Origin: Streptosporangium saharense
Lineage (GTDB): Bacteria > Actinomycetota > Actinomycetes > Streptosporangiales > Streptosporangiaceae
Assembly: GCF_014203715.1 (NCBI RefSeq)
Contig: NZ_JACHJP010000005.1
Coordinates: forward strand, 1-64,000
Length of the DNA: 64,000 bases
Direction: 5' to 3'
A model generated the notes under the pieces. That model saw only the letters and a list, made by a program, of their open reading frames with translations. It ran no database searches and was not told where the DNA came from. Shown in pieces: positions 27,408 through 36,459 of the stretch (position 1 is the stretch's first letter; each line of letters opens with the position of its first letter). Both the position numbers and the translations under genes were made by a program.

Positions 27408-28670
27408 ATGGCGCTCGCAACCACTACCACCTCCACCTCGCTCGACTTCGGCCCCGCCGTCGCGCTGTCCTGTCGCGAGTGTGGCGCCCGCTACGAACTC
27501 GGTCCGAGCTTCGCCTGTATCGAGTGTTTCGGGCCCCTTGAGATCGCCTACGACTTCGGGCGTGTCACCCGGGAACAGATCTCACAGGGGCCGGCCAACA
27601 TCTGGCGCTACCGCTCCCTCCTTCCCGTCCCCGTGGACGTCGCCTCCAAGCCCAACACCGAGCCCGGCTGGACCAGGCTCGTCAAGGCCGGCAACCTGGC
27701 GCGCGAGCTGGGCCTGCGCTCACTGCACGTGAAGGACGACTCGGGCAACCCCACCCACTCCTTCAAGGACCGCGTGGTCGCCATCGCCGTCGAGGCGGCG
27801 AGGAACTTCGGTTTCCACACCCTTTCCTGCTCCTCGACCGGCAACCTGGCGGGCGCGGTGACCTCCGCCGCCGCGCGGACCGGGCTCGACGCCTGCGTGT
27901 TCATCCCCGCGGACCTTGAGCAGGGCAAGATCGTCATGGCCTCGGTCTACGGTGGCAAGCTGATCGGCATCGACGGCACCTACGACGACGTCAACCGCTT
28001 CTGCTCCGAGCTCATCGGTGACGAGCTCGGCGACAAGTGGGGCTTCGTCAACGTCAACCTCAGGCCCTACTACGCCGAGGGCTCCAAGACCCTGGCCTAC
28101 GAGATCGTCGAGCAGCTCGGCTGGCGCATCCCCGAGCAGATCGTCATCCCCGTCGCCTCCGGCTCCCAGCTCACGAAGATCGACAAGGCGTTCAAGGAGC
28201 TGATCGCGCTCGGCCTCGTCGAGGACACGCCCTACAAGATCTTCGGTGCCCAGGCGGAGGGGTGCTCCCCGGTCTCGGCGGCCTACAAGGCGGGCCACGA
28301 CGTGATCCGCCCCGTGAAGCCCGACACGATCGCCAAGTCGCTGGCCATCGGCAACCCCGCCGACGGTCCCTACGTGCTGGACATCGCCAGGCGCACCGGC
28401 GGCGGGGTCGAGGACGTCACCGACCCCGAGATCGTCGAGGCCATCCACCTGCTCGCCAGGACGGAAGGCATCTTCGCCGAGACCGCGGGTGGCGTCACCG
28501 TCGGGGTGCTGCGCAAGCTGGTCGAGTCGGGGCGGATCGACCCCGACGCCGAAACGGTGGTTCTCAACACGGGTGACGGCCTGAAGACCCTTGACGCGGT
28601 CTCTGACCAGGCACGTCCCACCGCTGTCATCCGGCCCTCACTCGACGCGTTCCGCGCGGTCGTCGCCTAG
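27408..28670 (+). CDS. thrC: Threonine-synthase-family PLP enzyme (possible O-phosphohomoserine-dependent homocysteine synthase)
   Basis: A 420-residue fold-type II PLP enzyme. An N-terminal zinc-ribbon-like pair (Cys22/Cys25, Cys37/Cys40) precedes the core. The PLP lysine is Lys120 in SGNPTHSFKDRV, and SSTGNLAGAV and SGSQLTK are phosphate/cofactor loops. By family it would turn O-phosphohomoserine into threonine. Context points elsewhere: a SAM riboswitch controls it and a sulfur-carrier gene follows 19 bases later. A threonine-synthase homologue with such a carrier has, as I recall, been reported in Streptomyces as a homocysteine synthase (MetM/MetO). ATG 27408 is used; ATG 27387 lies in the riboswitch. 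Confidence 0.88.
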   Translation: MALATTTTSTSLDFGPAVALSCRECGARYELGPSFACIECFGPLEIAYDFGRVTREQISQGPANIWRYRSLLPVPVDVASKPNTEPGWTRLVKAGNLARELGLRSLHVKDDSGNPTHSFKDRVVAIAVEAARNFGFHTLSCSSTGNLAGAVTSAAARTGLDACVFIPADLEQGKIVMASVYGGKLIGIDGTYDDVNRFCSELIGDELGDKWGFVNVNLRPYYAEGSKTLAYEIVEQLGWRIPEQIVIPVASGSQLTKIDKAFKELIALGLVEDTPYKIFGAQAEGCSPVSAAYKAGHDVIRPVKPDTIAKSLAIGNPADGPYVLDIARRTGGGVEDVTDPEIVEAIHLLARTEGIFAETAGGVTVGVLRKLVESGRIDPDAETVVLNTGDGLKTLDAVSDQARPTAVIRPSLDAFRAVVA

Positions 28671-28689
28671 AACTCGTGAAAGGTACTGA

Positions 28690-28968
28690 ATGATGAGTGT
28701 TTCTGTACGGATTCCGACGATTCTCCGTACGTACACCGGCGGCGTGGCCGAGGTGAACGGAGAGGGCGAGACCCTGCGTGACGTTCTCCAGAAGCTCGAC
28801 GCCGACTTCCCGGGGATCGGTGCCCGCATTCTCGATGAAACGGGCAAGATTCGCCGTTTTGTGAACGTCTATGTCGGTGATGAGGATGTCCGTTTCGCCG
28901 ACAACCTCGACACCGTGACGCCGTCCGGAGTGCAGATCTCCATCATTCCCGCGGTGGCCGGAGGCTGA
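28690..28968 (+). CDS. MoaD/ThiS-family sulfur carrier protein
   Basis: A 92-residue ubiquitin-like protein ending in the di-glycine tail (VAGG) needed for thiocarboxylate formation. Beta-grasp features include MSVSVRIPTILRTYTGG, VLQKLDADFPGI and FVNVYVGDEDVRF. It resembles mycobacterial CysO more than MoaD. It has a GAAAGG site and shares the SAM-riboswitch operon with the upstream PLP enzyme, suggesting it donates sulfur in methionine or cysteine synthesis. No activating E1-like or JAMM protease gene lies in the window. ATG 28693 is an equally possible start. Confidence 0.9.
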   Translation: MMSVSVRIPTILRTYTGGVAEVNGEGETLRDVLQKLDADFPGIGARILDETGKIRRFVNVYVGDEDVRFADNLDTVTPSGVQISIIPAVAGG

Positions 28969-28985
28969 GCCCCGGCGAGGGCGCC

Positions 28986-29005
28986 GGGGGCCTGGAGAGG
29001 CCCCC
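28986..29005 (+). terminator. Hairpin after the sulfur-carrier gene
   Basis: A perfect 8-bp stem, GGGGGCCT with AGGCCCCC, closes a GGAG tetraloop 17 bases after the stop. There is no T-tract. It may act together with the stronger hairpin at 29058. Confidence 0.55.
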
Positions 29006-29057
29006 TGGCGGCCCGTGGCGCCCACTGCCATGGAACGGCGCCCCTGGAACACCTTCC

Positions 29058-29095
29058 ACGACACCCGCACCGGCCCGGCCGCGTGCGGGTGTCGT
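29058..29095 (+). terminator. Second hairpin after the riboswitch operon
   Basis: A perfect 13-bp stem, ACGACACCCGCAC (29058-29070) with GTGCGGGTGTCGT (29083-29095), and a 12-base GC-rich loop, followed by CATTTGTG. This is the more convincing terminator of the operon. Confidence 0.7.
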
Positions 29096-29348
29096 CATTT
29101 GTGATGCAAGCTCACATTTTTCTCCCGAGACATAATGTAATATTTAACTAACTAGTAGTGATAGCAAAACTATGGTGGCGTGTTGAATGCGTCCGTAAAG
29201 CGGTAGTTTGCTGGTTGACTCTGTTGCCCTACGGGCTCCCACAGGTATGGTCGAGGACGATCGACGTAGGCGATGTCTCCGCCTCGGAGATTGAGGACCT
29301 CGCGAGAGGAATGGGCGGCGTCCTCAAGTCCAGTAAGAGGAGTCGGAA
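29096..29348 (+). promoter_or_regulatory. Long leader/promoter region of cspA
   Basis: About 250 bases without a gene. The first part (29104-29215) is strikingly AT-rich for this genome (ACATAATGTAATATTTAACT and neighbours) and should contain the promoter. Nearer the gene, TTGAGGAC (29291-29298) pairs perfectly with GTCCTCAA (29320-29327), an 8-bp stem ending about ten bases before the GAGGAG ribosome binding site. Cold-shock genes elsewhere use structured leaders for temperature control, but the role here is untested. Confidence 0.5.
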
Positions 29349-29549
29349 GTGGCGCAAGGCACCGTCAAATGGTTCAACGCGGACAAGGGCTACGGCTTCA
29401 TCGCGGTAGACGGTGGTAAGGATGTTTTCGTCCATTACTCCGCGATCATGATGGATGGCTACCGTGCGCTCGAACAGGGCCAGAGGGTCGAGTTCGAGAT
29501 CACACAGGGACAGAAGGGACCCCAGGCGGAATCGGTCCGGACGGTCTGA
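29349..29549 (+). CDS. cspA: Cold shock protein (CspA family)
   Basis: A 66-residue single cold-shock domain: [20 protein letters not shown] (RNP-1 KGYGFI) and DVFVHYSAI (RNP-2 VFVHY). It binds single-stranded RNA and DNA and acts as an RNA chaperone. GTG at 29349 follows GAGGAG by six bases. Monocistronic between two terminators, with a long structured leader. Confidence 0.95.
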   Translation: MAQGTVKWFNADKGYGFIAVDGGKDVFVHYSAIMMDGYRALEQGQRVEFEITQGQKGPQAESVRTV

Positions 29550-29630
29550 TCCCGTCTTCCGTCAGTTCGTCGGGAACCCGCTGGCGCATCCCGCGGCAGC
29601 GCAGTTCGCGCGGATCGCCCTCGGCATGTC

Positions 29631-29668
29631 GGCCCGGCCCGCCGCTCCCATCGGCGGGCCGGGCCTTC
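29631..29668 (+). terminator. Terminator of cspA
   Basis: A perfect 14-bp GC stem, GGCCCGGCCCGCCG (29631-29644) with CGGCGGGCCGGGCC (29652-29665), a seven-base loop and a short TT tail, 80 bases after the cspA stop. Confidence 0.8.
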
Positions 29669-29677
29669 GCCTAAGCT

Positions 29678-29730
29678 GAGAGCGGGCCAACCCGACGAGA
29701 CCGGGTCAACCTAATCTGAGACCAGGTCAA
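29678..29730 (+). repeat. Three phased direct repeats upstream of groEL
   Basis: Three 13-base copies, GAGAGCGGGCCAA (29678), GAGACCGGGTCAA (29697) and GAGACCAGGTCAA (29718), are spaced 19 and 21 bases apart, about two helical turns. The outer copies share a longer 20-base similarity (CTAAGCTGAG and CTAATCTGAG lead-ins). They end 12 bases before the first CIRCE box, which suits a DNA-binding regulator site. Confidence 0.5.
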
Positions 29731-29741
29731 ATGGACCTTGG

Positions 29742-29768
29742 CTTGCACTCGTCGGGGGAGAGTGCTAA
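29742..29768. promoter_or_regulatory. CIRCE operator 1 (HrcA-binding)
   Basis: CTTGCACTC-N9-GAGTGCTAA: the right arm matches the CIRCE consensus at all nine positions and the left at seven. TTGCAC (29743) and TAAACA (29766), 17 bases apart, could be the -35 and -10 boxes of the groEL promoter, so bound HrcA would cover it. Confidence 0.88.
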
Positions 29769-29776
29769 ACAGTGGA

Positions 29777-31541
<1,765 letters not shown>

Positions 31542-31562
31542 GTCCGGCGCTTTCCCAAAAGA

Positions 31563-31599
31563 GGCGACCCCGAGGTGCCGGGGTCGCCCCTTTTTGTTT
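31563..31599 (+). terminator. Terminator of groEL
   Basis: A 10-bp stem, GGCGACCCCG (31563-31572) with CGGGGTCGCC (31579-31588), a six-base loop, then CCTTTTTGTTTT. This is the most classical intrinsic terminator in the window. Confidence 0.92.
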
Positions 31600-31685
31600 T
31601 CCACCCGATTTCTTTCCGGCCCGTGAAGGGACGCGTTTTACCCGCGTTTCTCATGGGACGTTCGTTTACGGCCCGGCGCCGGGCC

Positions 31686-33740
31686 TCAGCGGAGCTGGGC
31701 GGGCAGGTCGCCGGTGTGCAGGACGGTCAACGAGGTCACCGCCCTGGTCAGAACCACGTAGAGACGGGCGAGACCGCGTGGCTCGGCGGACACGATGTCG
31801 GCGGGCTCGACCACGATGACGTGGTCGTACTCAAGACCCTTGGCCAGGGTCGCGGGAATCACCAGGAGACGGTGCTCCTCGGCCGTGTCCTGGCTCAGTA
31901 CCCCGTGCTCCACGGACCCCAGGGCGGCCGAGACCGTGGCCACCGCGGCGTCGGGGGCGATCACGCCGATCGAGCCCTCGCGGGAGAGTGTCTCGCGCAC
32001 CACCTCCGTCAGGGACGCGGCAAGGTTGGCAGCGGGCCGTACGGACAGGGAGCCCTCGCCGGGGCGCAGGGAGCGGGGCGGGGCGAGGTCGGGGGCGACG
32101 GAGGGCAGCAGCCTGGCCGCGTAGTCGAGGACCTCGCGGGGGACGCGGAAGCCGAGGGTCAGCTCGGTGACCACCCCGTCCTCGAAGCCCAGGTGGGCCA
32201 GGACCTCCTTCCACGAGCGGGCCGACCAGGGCGTGGTGCCCTGCGCGAGGTCACCGAGAACCGTCGCCGATCCCGTACGGCAGCGCCGCCCCAGCGCCCG
32301 CAACTGCATGGCCGACAGGTCCTGGGCCTCGTCGACCACCAGGTGGCCCAGCGGGGCGGTCCGCTCGATCATGTCGCCGAGCTCGTCCATCAGCGCCCCG
32401 TCCGCGGCCGACCACTTCGCGGAGCGGAAGGTCTTGGCGGGCTTGGCCCACAGCAGCGTCGCCTGCTCCTCGGCGGTCAGGTCGTCCCTGGCCGCGGCGG
32501 CGAGGAAGTCGGGGTCGCCGAACAGCCGGTGCAGGACCTGCTGCGGGGTGACCTTCGGCCACACGGCGTCCACCAGTTGCTTGACCGGCTTGGACCTGGC
32601 GACGGCGTCCTGCACCCGGTCGTCCGGGGACTCGCCGCGCTGTTCCATCCGGACGAGCACCAGGTGGGCCAGGCGCTGGGCCAGGGCCGCGCGGCCGGGG
32701 GCGTAGCGGGTGGTGCCGCGCAGCGAGGCGACGATCTCGCGGACCTCGTGGTCGGCCACCCGGTAGCGGTTGATCCCCTTGGTGAACAGCACGCCCTCGG
32801 TCGGCTTGACGATGTGCGCCCACAGCGCGCGCCTGAGCACGGGCACCATTCGGGCGTCGCCCTTGATCGCGCTGACTGCGGGGTCCTCGGGCGTCGCGTG
32901 GTCGCCCAGGATGTCGGCGACGGTCGTCTGGTCCACCTTGACCTCGCCGAGTGCGGGCAGCACCGAGGAGATGTAGGACAGGAAGGCGCGGTTGGGGCCG
33001 ACGATCATCACCCCGGACCTGGCCAGCCGTTCCCGGTGGGTGAAGAGCAGGTAGGCGGCCCGGTGCAGGCCGACGGCGGTCTTGCCGGTGCCGGGGGCTC
33101 CCTGGACGCAGACGGTCGTGCCGAGTTCGGAGCGGACGATCTCGTCCTGGTCCGGCTGGATGGTCGCGACGATGTCGCGCATCGGGCCGGAGCGGGGCCG
33201 TTCGATCTCCTCGGTGAGGATCCTGCTGTGCCCGCTGCTGTGCCCGAGGGCGTCGTCCTGGTCCAGGCGTTCGTCCTCGTAGGCGGTCAGGTCGCCGCCG
33301 TGGTAGCCGAATCTGCGGCGCCGTACGACACCCATCGGTTCGGCGGGGCTGGCCTGGTAGAACGCGCGGGAGATCGGGGCCCGCCAGTCGATGACCAGGG
33401 GGCGGCTGCGGTCGTCGTGGACGTGCCTGCGGCCGACGTAGACGGTCGGGGGCAGGTCGTCGTCGACCGCGCGGTCCAGGCGGCCGAAGAACAGCGGGGT
33501 GCCCGCGTGGTCGGCCAGCGCCGCGACCCGCTGGTCGAGCAGCGACTGGAGGATCTGCTGGGAGACCCAGTCGCCCGCGGCGTCGGCGGACAGGGACTGG
33601 GCGTGCTCGCGCATCGCGCGCAGGGCGGCCCGGGACAGGGCCAGGTGCGTGCGCTCGGCGGCGAGGATCTCGGCGGGGTCGGTGATCTCGTCGGTGTTCT
33701 CGTCGGTGGTCTCAGAGGGGGACAATGGATGTCCGGGCAC
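31686..33740 (-). CDS. HelD-family helicase-like ATPase (RNA polymerase recycling factor)
   Basis: A 684-residue UvrD/Rep-like protein. An N-terminal coiled-coil arm (ILAAERTHLALSRAALRAMREHAQ) is followed by the HelD-type DWRAPISRAFYQ segment, Walker A GAPGTGKTA, the VVDEAQDLSAMQLRAL Walker B, and C-terminal motifs KGLEYDHVIVVEP and LYVVLTRAV. Actinobacterial HelD removes RNA polymerase from DNA and in some species protects from rifamycins (HelR). GTG at 33740 is preferred because AGGAGG lies nine bases upstream; TTG or other starts up to 33782 lack one. No rifamycin-associated element was seen upstream. Confidence 0.88.
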   Translation of the reverse strand: MPGHPLSPSETTDENTDEITDPAEILAAERTHLALSRAALRAMREHAQSLSADAAGDWVSQQILQSLLDQRVAALADHAGTPLFFGRLDRAVDDDLPPTVYVGRRHVHDDRSRPLVIDWRAPISRAFYQASPAEPMGVVRRRRFGYHGGDLTAYEDERLDQDDALGHSSGHSRILTEEIERPRSGPMRDIVATIQPDQDEIVRSELGTTVCVQGAPGTGKTAVGLHRAAYLLFTHRERLARSGVMIVGPNRAFLSYISSVLPALGEVKVDQTTVADILGDHATPEDPAVSAIKGDARMVPVLRRALWAHIVKPTEGVLFTKGINRYRVADHEVREIVASLRGTTRYAPGRAALAQRLAHLVLVRMEQRGESPDDRVQDAVARSKPVKQLVDAVWPKVTPQQVLHRLFGDPDFLAAAARDDLTAEEQATLLWAKPAKTFRSAKWSAADGALMDELGDMIERTAPLGHLVVDEAQDLSAMQLRALGRRCRTGSATVLGDLAQGTTPWSARSWKEVLAHLGFEDGVVTELTLGFRVPREVLDYAARLLPSVAPDLAPPRSLRPGEGSLSVRPAANLAASLTEVVRETLSREGSIGVIAPDAAVATVSAALGSVEHGVLSQDTAEEHRLLVIPATLAKGLEYDHVIVVEPADIVSAEPRGLARLYVVLTRAVTSLTVLHTGDLPAQLR

Positions 33741-34043
33741 GCGAAAGCGCCTCCTGTTCGGTAAGCGAGGGTGGTCGTCCAAGGCAGCGAATCCACCAGC
33801 CTAGCGACGTGCCCCAACGGCTCAAACCGATTAACCCCCGCGTGCCTTGCGTGAGCGCGCTACCACCGTCCGTGTTTGTGCGTCCAAATCGCTAAAAAGG
33901 CGGGAAAATCCAGTGACGCGCGCAGATCATGGGGGTATGTCGCCAGTGGCCGTCGAGGCCTAGCGAGGGGGTGGTTGCTTTGGAGAAAGCCTGCGGAATC
34001 TCGTGGACCTGACACGAACGACGACGTGTTCGCCATGGGAACG
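33741..34043. other. 303-base intergenic region, no gene recognised
   Basis: Lies upstream of the HelD gene and downstream of the XPB stop. The only structure noted is CGAAC-N8-GTTCG near 34016-34033, an imperfect palindrome about ten bases past the XPB stop; the spacing is wrong for a LexA box. It could be part of a terminator. Confidence 0.35.
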
Positions 34044-35690
34044 CTAGTCGCCGGCGAGCACGTCGTCAGCGTCGATGATCTGGTAGGCGTATCCCTGCTC
34101 GGCCAGGAAGCGTTGCCGGTGCGCGGCGAAGTCCTGGTCCACCGTGTCACGGCTGACCACGGAGTAGAACCGCGCCCCGCCGCCGTCGGCCTTCGGGCGC
34201 AGCACCCGGCCGAGCCGCTGGGCCTCCTCCTGCCGTGACCCGAAGGTCCCCGACACCTGCACGGCGACCGAGGCCTCGGGCAGGTCGATGGAGAAGTTCG
34301 CCACCTTGGAGACGACCAGCACCTGGATCTCCCGGTCGCGGAAGGCCTGGAACAGCCGCTCGCGCTCCTTGATCTTGGTCTCCCCCTTGATGACGGGCGC
34401 GCCCAGGTGCTCGCCGAGCTCGTCGAGCTGGTCGATGTACTGACCGATGATCAGCACCTGCTCGTCAGGATGGCGCCTGACCAGCGCCTCGGTCACCCGG
34501 GTCTTCGACGGGGTGGTCGCGCAGAAGCGGTAGCGCTCCTCGGAGTCGGACATCGCGTACGCGAGCCGTTCCTCGTCGCTCAGCGTGACCCGCACCTCGA
34601 CGCAGTCGGCGGGGGCGATCCAGCCCTGGTTCTCCATCTCCTTCCACGGCGCGTCGTAGCGCTTGGGCCCGATCAGGGAGAACACGTCGCCCTCCCTGCC
34701 GTCCTCGCGCACGAGCGTCGCGGTCAGCCCGACCCGCCGCCTGGCCTGCAGGTCGGCGGTCATCCTGAAGATCGGGGCGGGCAGCAGGTGGACCTCGTCG
34801 TAGACGATCAACCCCCAGTCGCGGGCGTCGAACAGCTCCAGATGGCGGTAGACCCCCTGCCTGCGGGTCGTCATCACCTGGTAGGTGGCGATGGTGACCG
34901 GCCGGATCTCCTTCTTCGTCCCGGTGTACTCGCCGATCTCGTCCTCGGTCAGCGAGGTCCGTTTGATCAGCTCCTGCTTCCACTGGTGCGCGGAGACCGT
35001 GTTGGTCACCAGGATCAGCGTCGTCGCCTTCGCCTGGGCCATCGCCGCGGCGCCCACGATCGTCTTGCCCGCGCCACAGGGGAGCACGACCACGCCGGAG
35101 CCGCCGTGCCAGAACGCCTCGGCGGCCTCCCGCTGGTAGCCGCGCAGCAGCCAGCCGTCCTCCTTCAGCGCGATCGGGTGGTGCTCGCCGTCCACGTATC
35201 CGGCGAGGTCCTCGGCGGGCCAGCCGATCTTGAGAAGGAGCTGCTTGATGTTGCCGCGCTCACTCGGGTGCACCGCGACGGCGTCGGCGCCGATGCGCTC
35301 GCCGAGCAGCGGCTGGATCTTCTTCGACCGCAGGACCTCCTCAAGGACGGCCCTGTCGGTGCTGGTCAGGACGAGTCCGTGGACGGGGTGCTTGTCCAGC
35401 CTGAGCCTGCCGTACCGCGCCATGGTCTCGGCGATGTCCACGAGCAGGGCGTGCGGCACCGGGTAGCGGCTGTGGCCGATCAGCGCGTCCACGACCTGCT
35501 CGGCGTCGTGCCCGGCCGCCCGCGCGTTCCACAGCGCCAGCGGGGTGATCCGGTAGGTGTGCACGTGCTCGGGGGCACGCTCAAGCTCGGCGAACGGCGC
35601 GATCGCCTTGCGGCACTCGTCTGCCCTGTCGTGGTCGACCTCAAGCAGCAGGGTCTTGTCCGACTGGACGATCAGCGGTCCGTCACTCAC
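34044..35690 (-). CDS. DNA repair helicase XPB (Rad25 family)
   Basis: A 548-residue superfamily 2 helicase, the same length as mycobacterial XPB. It has an N-terminal damage-recognition-like domain (about 1-170), LRGYQREAAEAF (Q-like motif), Walker A LPCGAGKTIVG, the DEVH box VYDEVHLLPAP, the XPB-specific RED motif VREDGREGD, and C-terminal motifs QVSGTFGSRQEEAQRLGRVLRP. It unwinds DNA 3' to 5' and is implicated in repair. GTG at 35690 follows GAGGGAGA. It shares strand and neighbourhood with a second XPB-related gene at 36460-38832. Confidence 0.93.
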   Translation of the reverse strand: MSDGPLIVQSDKTLLLEVDHDRADECRKAIAPFAELERAPEHVHTYRITPLALWNARAAGHDAEQVVDALIGHSRYPVPHALLVDIAETMARYGRLRLDKHPVHGLVLTSTDRAVLEEVLRSKKIQPLLGERIGADAVAVHPSERGNIKQLLLKIGWPAEDLAGYVDGEHHPIALKEDGWLLRGYQREAAEAFWHGGSGVVVLPCGAGKTIVGAAAMAQAKATTLILVTNTVSAHQWKQELIKRTSLTEDEIGEYTGTKKEIRPVTIATYQVMTTRRQGVYRHLELFDARDWGLIVYDEVHLLPAPIFRMTADLQARRRVGLTATLVREDGREGDVFSLIGPKRYDAPWKEMENQGWIAPADCVEVRVTLSDEERLAYAMSDSEERYRFCATTPSKTRVTEALVRRHPDEQVLIIGQYIDQLDELGEHLGAPVIKGETKIKERERLFQAFRDREIQVLVVSKVANFSIDLPEASVAVQVSGTFGSRQEEAQRLGRVLRPKADGGGARFYSVVSRDTVDQDFAAHRQRFLAEQGYAYQIIDADDVLAGD

Positions 35691-35810
35691 GGCTTCTCCC
35701 TCGTTGTACGGCGGGCGAGCCCATGGTCGCACTCCCCCGGGGAACTCGCCCACCGCCTCCCCGACCTCGTATGTCCAACGGCGTCGAGGCCCGGGACAAT
35801 CCCGGACGGC

Positions 35811-36386
35811 TCAGTCGAAGGCGCCGTTCACTCCGGCGATGATGATGCCGCCGACCCCCAGGACGACAAGTGCGACGTTGATGCCGATGCTGATCCAGGT
35901 CCACTTGAGCAGGTTCTTCGCCCCGTGGGGATCACGCTCGACCTTGCTGAGGGCGACGGCCGACAGGATGACCCCGGCGAGGCCGCCGAGGCTGACGTAG
36001 CAGGTGATGGCCAGGAAGATGCTGACGACCAGCGCGACGATCGCGTGCGTCCTGGTGCCGTCCACGTGCTGCTGGGGACCCGGATAGGGGCCGGGGCCGT
36101 ACGACGGGGGGTACTGCCCGTAGGGCGACTCGCCGTAGCCCGGGGTCACGGGGTAGGCGGGCTGGCCGTAGCCCTGTCCGTAACCCTGCCCGTAGCTCTG
36201 GTCGTAGGACGGTTGCTGCTGGTTGTAGTTCTGGCCCGAGCCCTGACTCGGCTGGGTGTGCTGCAGGCCGTACCCCTGGTCGTAGGAGGGGGTGCCGTAG
36301 CCGGGGTTCTGCCCGGGACCGGTGCTGTAGGGGCTCTTCCAGTCGTCGGGGTTCGCGCTGGGGCCTTCGGGGGGACCACTGCTCAC
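35811..36386 (-). CDS. DUF4190 membrane protein with Q/Y/G/P-rich N-terminus
   Basis: A 191-residue protein. The first 105 residues are low-complexity: repeats such as SYDQ, GYG and QGYGQGYGQ, rich in Gln, Tyr, Gly and Pro, with almost no charge. The C-terminal third is DUF4190 with two membrane helices (AIVALVVSIFLAITCYVSLGG and SIGINVALVVLGVGGIIIAG) flanking a short KVERDPHGAKN loop. Start is GTG. Function unknown; the N-terminus is probably disordered and cytoplasmic. Confidence 0.85.
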   Translation of the reverse strand: MSSGPPEGPSANPDDWKSPYSTGPGQNPGYGTPSYDQGYGLQHTQPSQGSGQNYNQQQPSYDQSYGQGYGQGYGQPAYPVTPGYGESPYGQYPPSYGPGPYPGPQQHVDGTRTHAIVALVVSIFLAITCYVSLGGLAGVILSAVALSKVERDPHGAKNLLKWTWISIGINVALVVLGVGGIIIAGVNGAFD

Positions 36387-36459
36387 GGGAGCGTCTCACT
36401 TCCTCTTCTTCCGTGCACCAACGACCCCCACCGTAGGGGAAACCGGGAAATCCGGGCGC

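Noticed and set aside
33740-33900. A rifamycin-associated element upstream of the HelD gene
   Set aside because: The expected 19-base inverted repeat is not present between 33741 and 33900, so rifamycin induction is not supported.
34014-34035. CGAAC-N8-GTTCG as a LexA box near XPB
   Set aside because: The spacer is eight instead of four bases and it lies downstream of the XPB stop.
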